From CAYQTL01 sp964420405 (GTDB lineage: Bacteria; Acidobacteriota; Thermoanaerobaculia; Thermoanaerobaculales; Sulfomarinibacteraceae): 64,000 nucleotides of DNA. Shown one piece after another: positions 63,781 through 64,000 of this stretch; position 1 is the first letter of the stretch; the number at the start of each line of letters is the position of its first letter. The stretch covers positions 43,746 through 107,745 of the forward strand of contig CAYQTL010000011.1 in the NCBI GenBank assembly GCA_964420405.1, given 5' to 3'. The notes under the pieces are model-generated. The model saw nothing but the letters and a program-made list of their open reading frames with translations, did no database searches and was not told the origin of the DNA. Both the position numbers and the translations under genes were made by a program.

Positions 63781-64000
63781 CGCGTCGCGCCCGGCGACCC
63801 CCCGGGATGAGCGGGCGGTTGATGGCCACGCCACCCGCCCTCTTCGACCCCCAGTGGCCTCAACCGCAGCCGCTCCCTCCGGTGGGTTGCGCGTGCGCGT
63901 CGCGCCCGGCGACCCCCCGGGATGAGCGGGCGGTTGATGGCCACGCCACCCGCCCTCTTCGACCCCCAGTGGCCTCAACCGCAGCCGCTCCCTCCGGTGG
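63781..64000 (+). repeat. 115-bp tandem duplication at the window end
   Basis: Copy 1 at 63781-63895 and copy 2 from 63896 to the window edge, period 115, apparently identical where both are visible (GACCCCCCGGGATGAGCGGG, CGGTTGATGGCCACGCCACC, CCCCAGTGGCCTCAACCGCA). More copies may continue outside the window. Confidence 0.9.

Overview
The window is very GC-rich bacterial chromosomal DNA with strong G/C at third codon positions. Genes are densely packed in short operons with 4-base ATGA/GTGA overlaps and many GTG starts. The gene set is mostly housekeeping: mfd, ribBA, gmk-rpoZ, hflKC, clpB, ppx, apaH, tag, type-4 uracil-DNA glycosylase and a cysteine desulfurase. Envelope functions are added to this: a Wzt-like polysaccharide ABC ATPase, a lipid-A-synthase-N-type membrane protein, glycosyltransferases and an undecaprenyl-phosphate sugar transferase. 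This suggests a diderm, probably an uncultured Acidobacteriota-like lineage (Thermoanaerobaculia come to mind). That placement is an impression, not a demonstrated result. A 10-N scaffold gap at 20789-20798 shows the source is a draft or metagenome assembly.

Layout. 1-3.2 kb: secreted LolA-like protein diverging from an orphan Wzt ATPase plus GNAT. 3.4-8.0 kb (minus): four-gene overlapping operon LAB_N protein / GT2 / GlpD / alkylglycerone-phosphate-synthase-like enzyme, a candidate ether-lipid and lipid-glycosylation module. 8.1-17.4 kb: stand-alone M41-type Zn peptidase, two PLP aminotransferases, a GlcD-GlcF fused dehydrogenase, membrane proteins, MFS, ApaH. 17.9-20.7 kb: SixA diverging from Ppx-Tag. 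20.7-31 kb: scaffold gap with an AT-rich insert, small proteins, hydrolase, PEGA-tailed Ser/Thr kinase, FAD oxidoreductase, Tat-type phosphoesterase with VanZ-like protein, FGGY kinase, TauE/SafE. 31-41.5 kb: NamZ/DUF1343, cysteine desulfurase, RibBA, Mfd, Gmk-RpoZ, UDG. 41.9-48 kb: HflKC, GT39, glycerate kinase, zinc ribbon. 48.3-55.6 kb: ClpB, a GCS2-CBS fusion, OPT transporter. 55.8-63.4 kb (minus): nucleotidyltransferase pair, short GT39-like protein, polysaccharide operon and a secreted glycoside hydrolase with an Ig domain.

The most unusual feature is the intergenic DNA. Almost every boundary that is not inside an operon carries interspersed repeats. (1) Telomere-like hexamer arrays (GGGATC/GGGAAC)n form G-tracts in strict 6-nt register with 3-nt loops, matching the canonical G-quadruplex pattern. 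(2) A composite element of about 300 bp ends in such an array. (3) A 17-nt hairpin repeat has three different stem sequences that each stay self-complementary. (4) A palindrome of about 167 bp, flanked by CTAG, occurs twice, each time starting on the TAG stop codon of the upstream gene. (5) There is a 115-bp dispersed repeat and a family resembling TCATCCTGAGCGAGCGC. No transposase, integrase, CRISPR array, tRNA or rRNA was seen.

Transcription signals fall into two classes. About 14 genes have a TAnnnT-like -10 box 6-8 nt before the start codon and no Shine-Dalgarno, implying leaderless mRNAs. Others have a leader of 17 nt or more, usually with a purine-rich Shine-Dalgarno. clpB has a near-perfect housekeeping promoter overlapped by a HAIR-like (HspR-type) operator.
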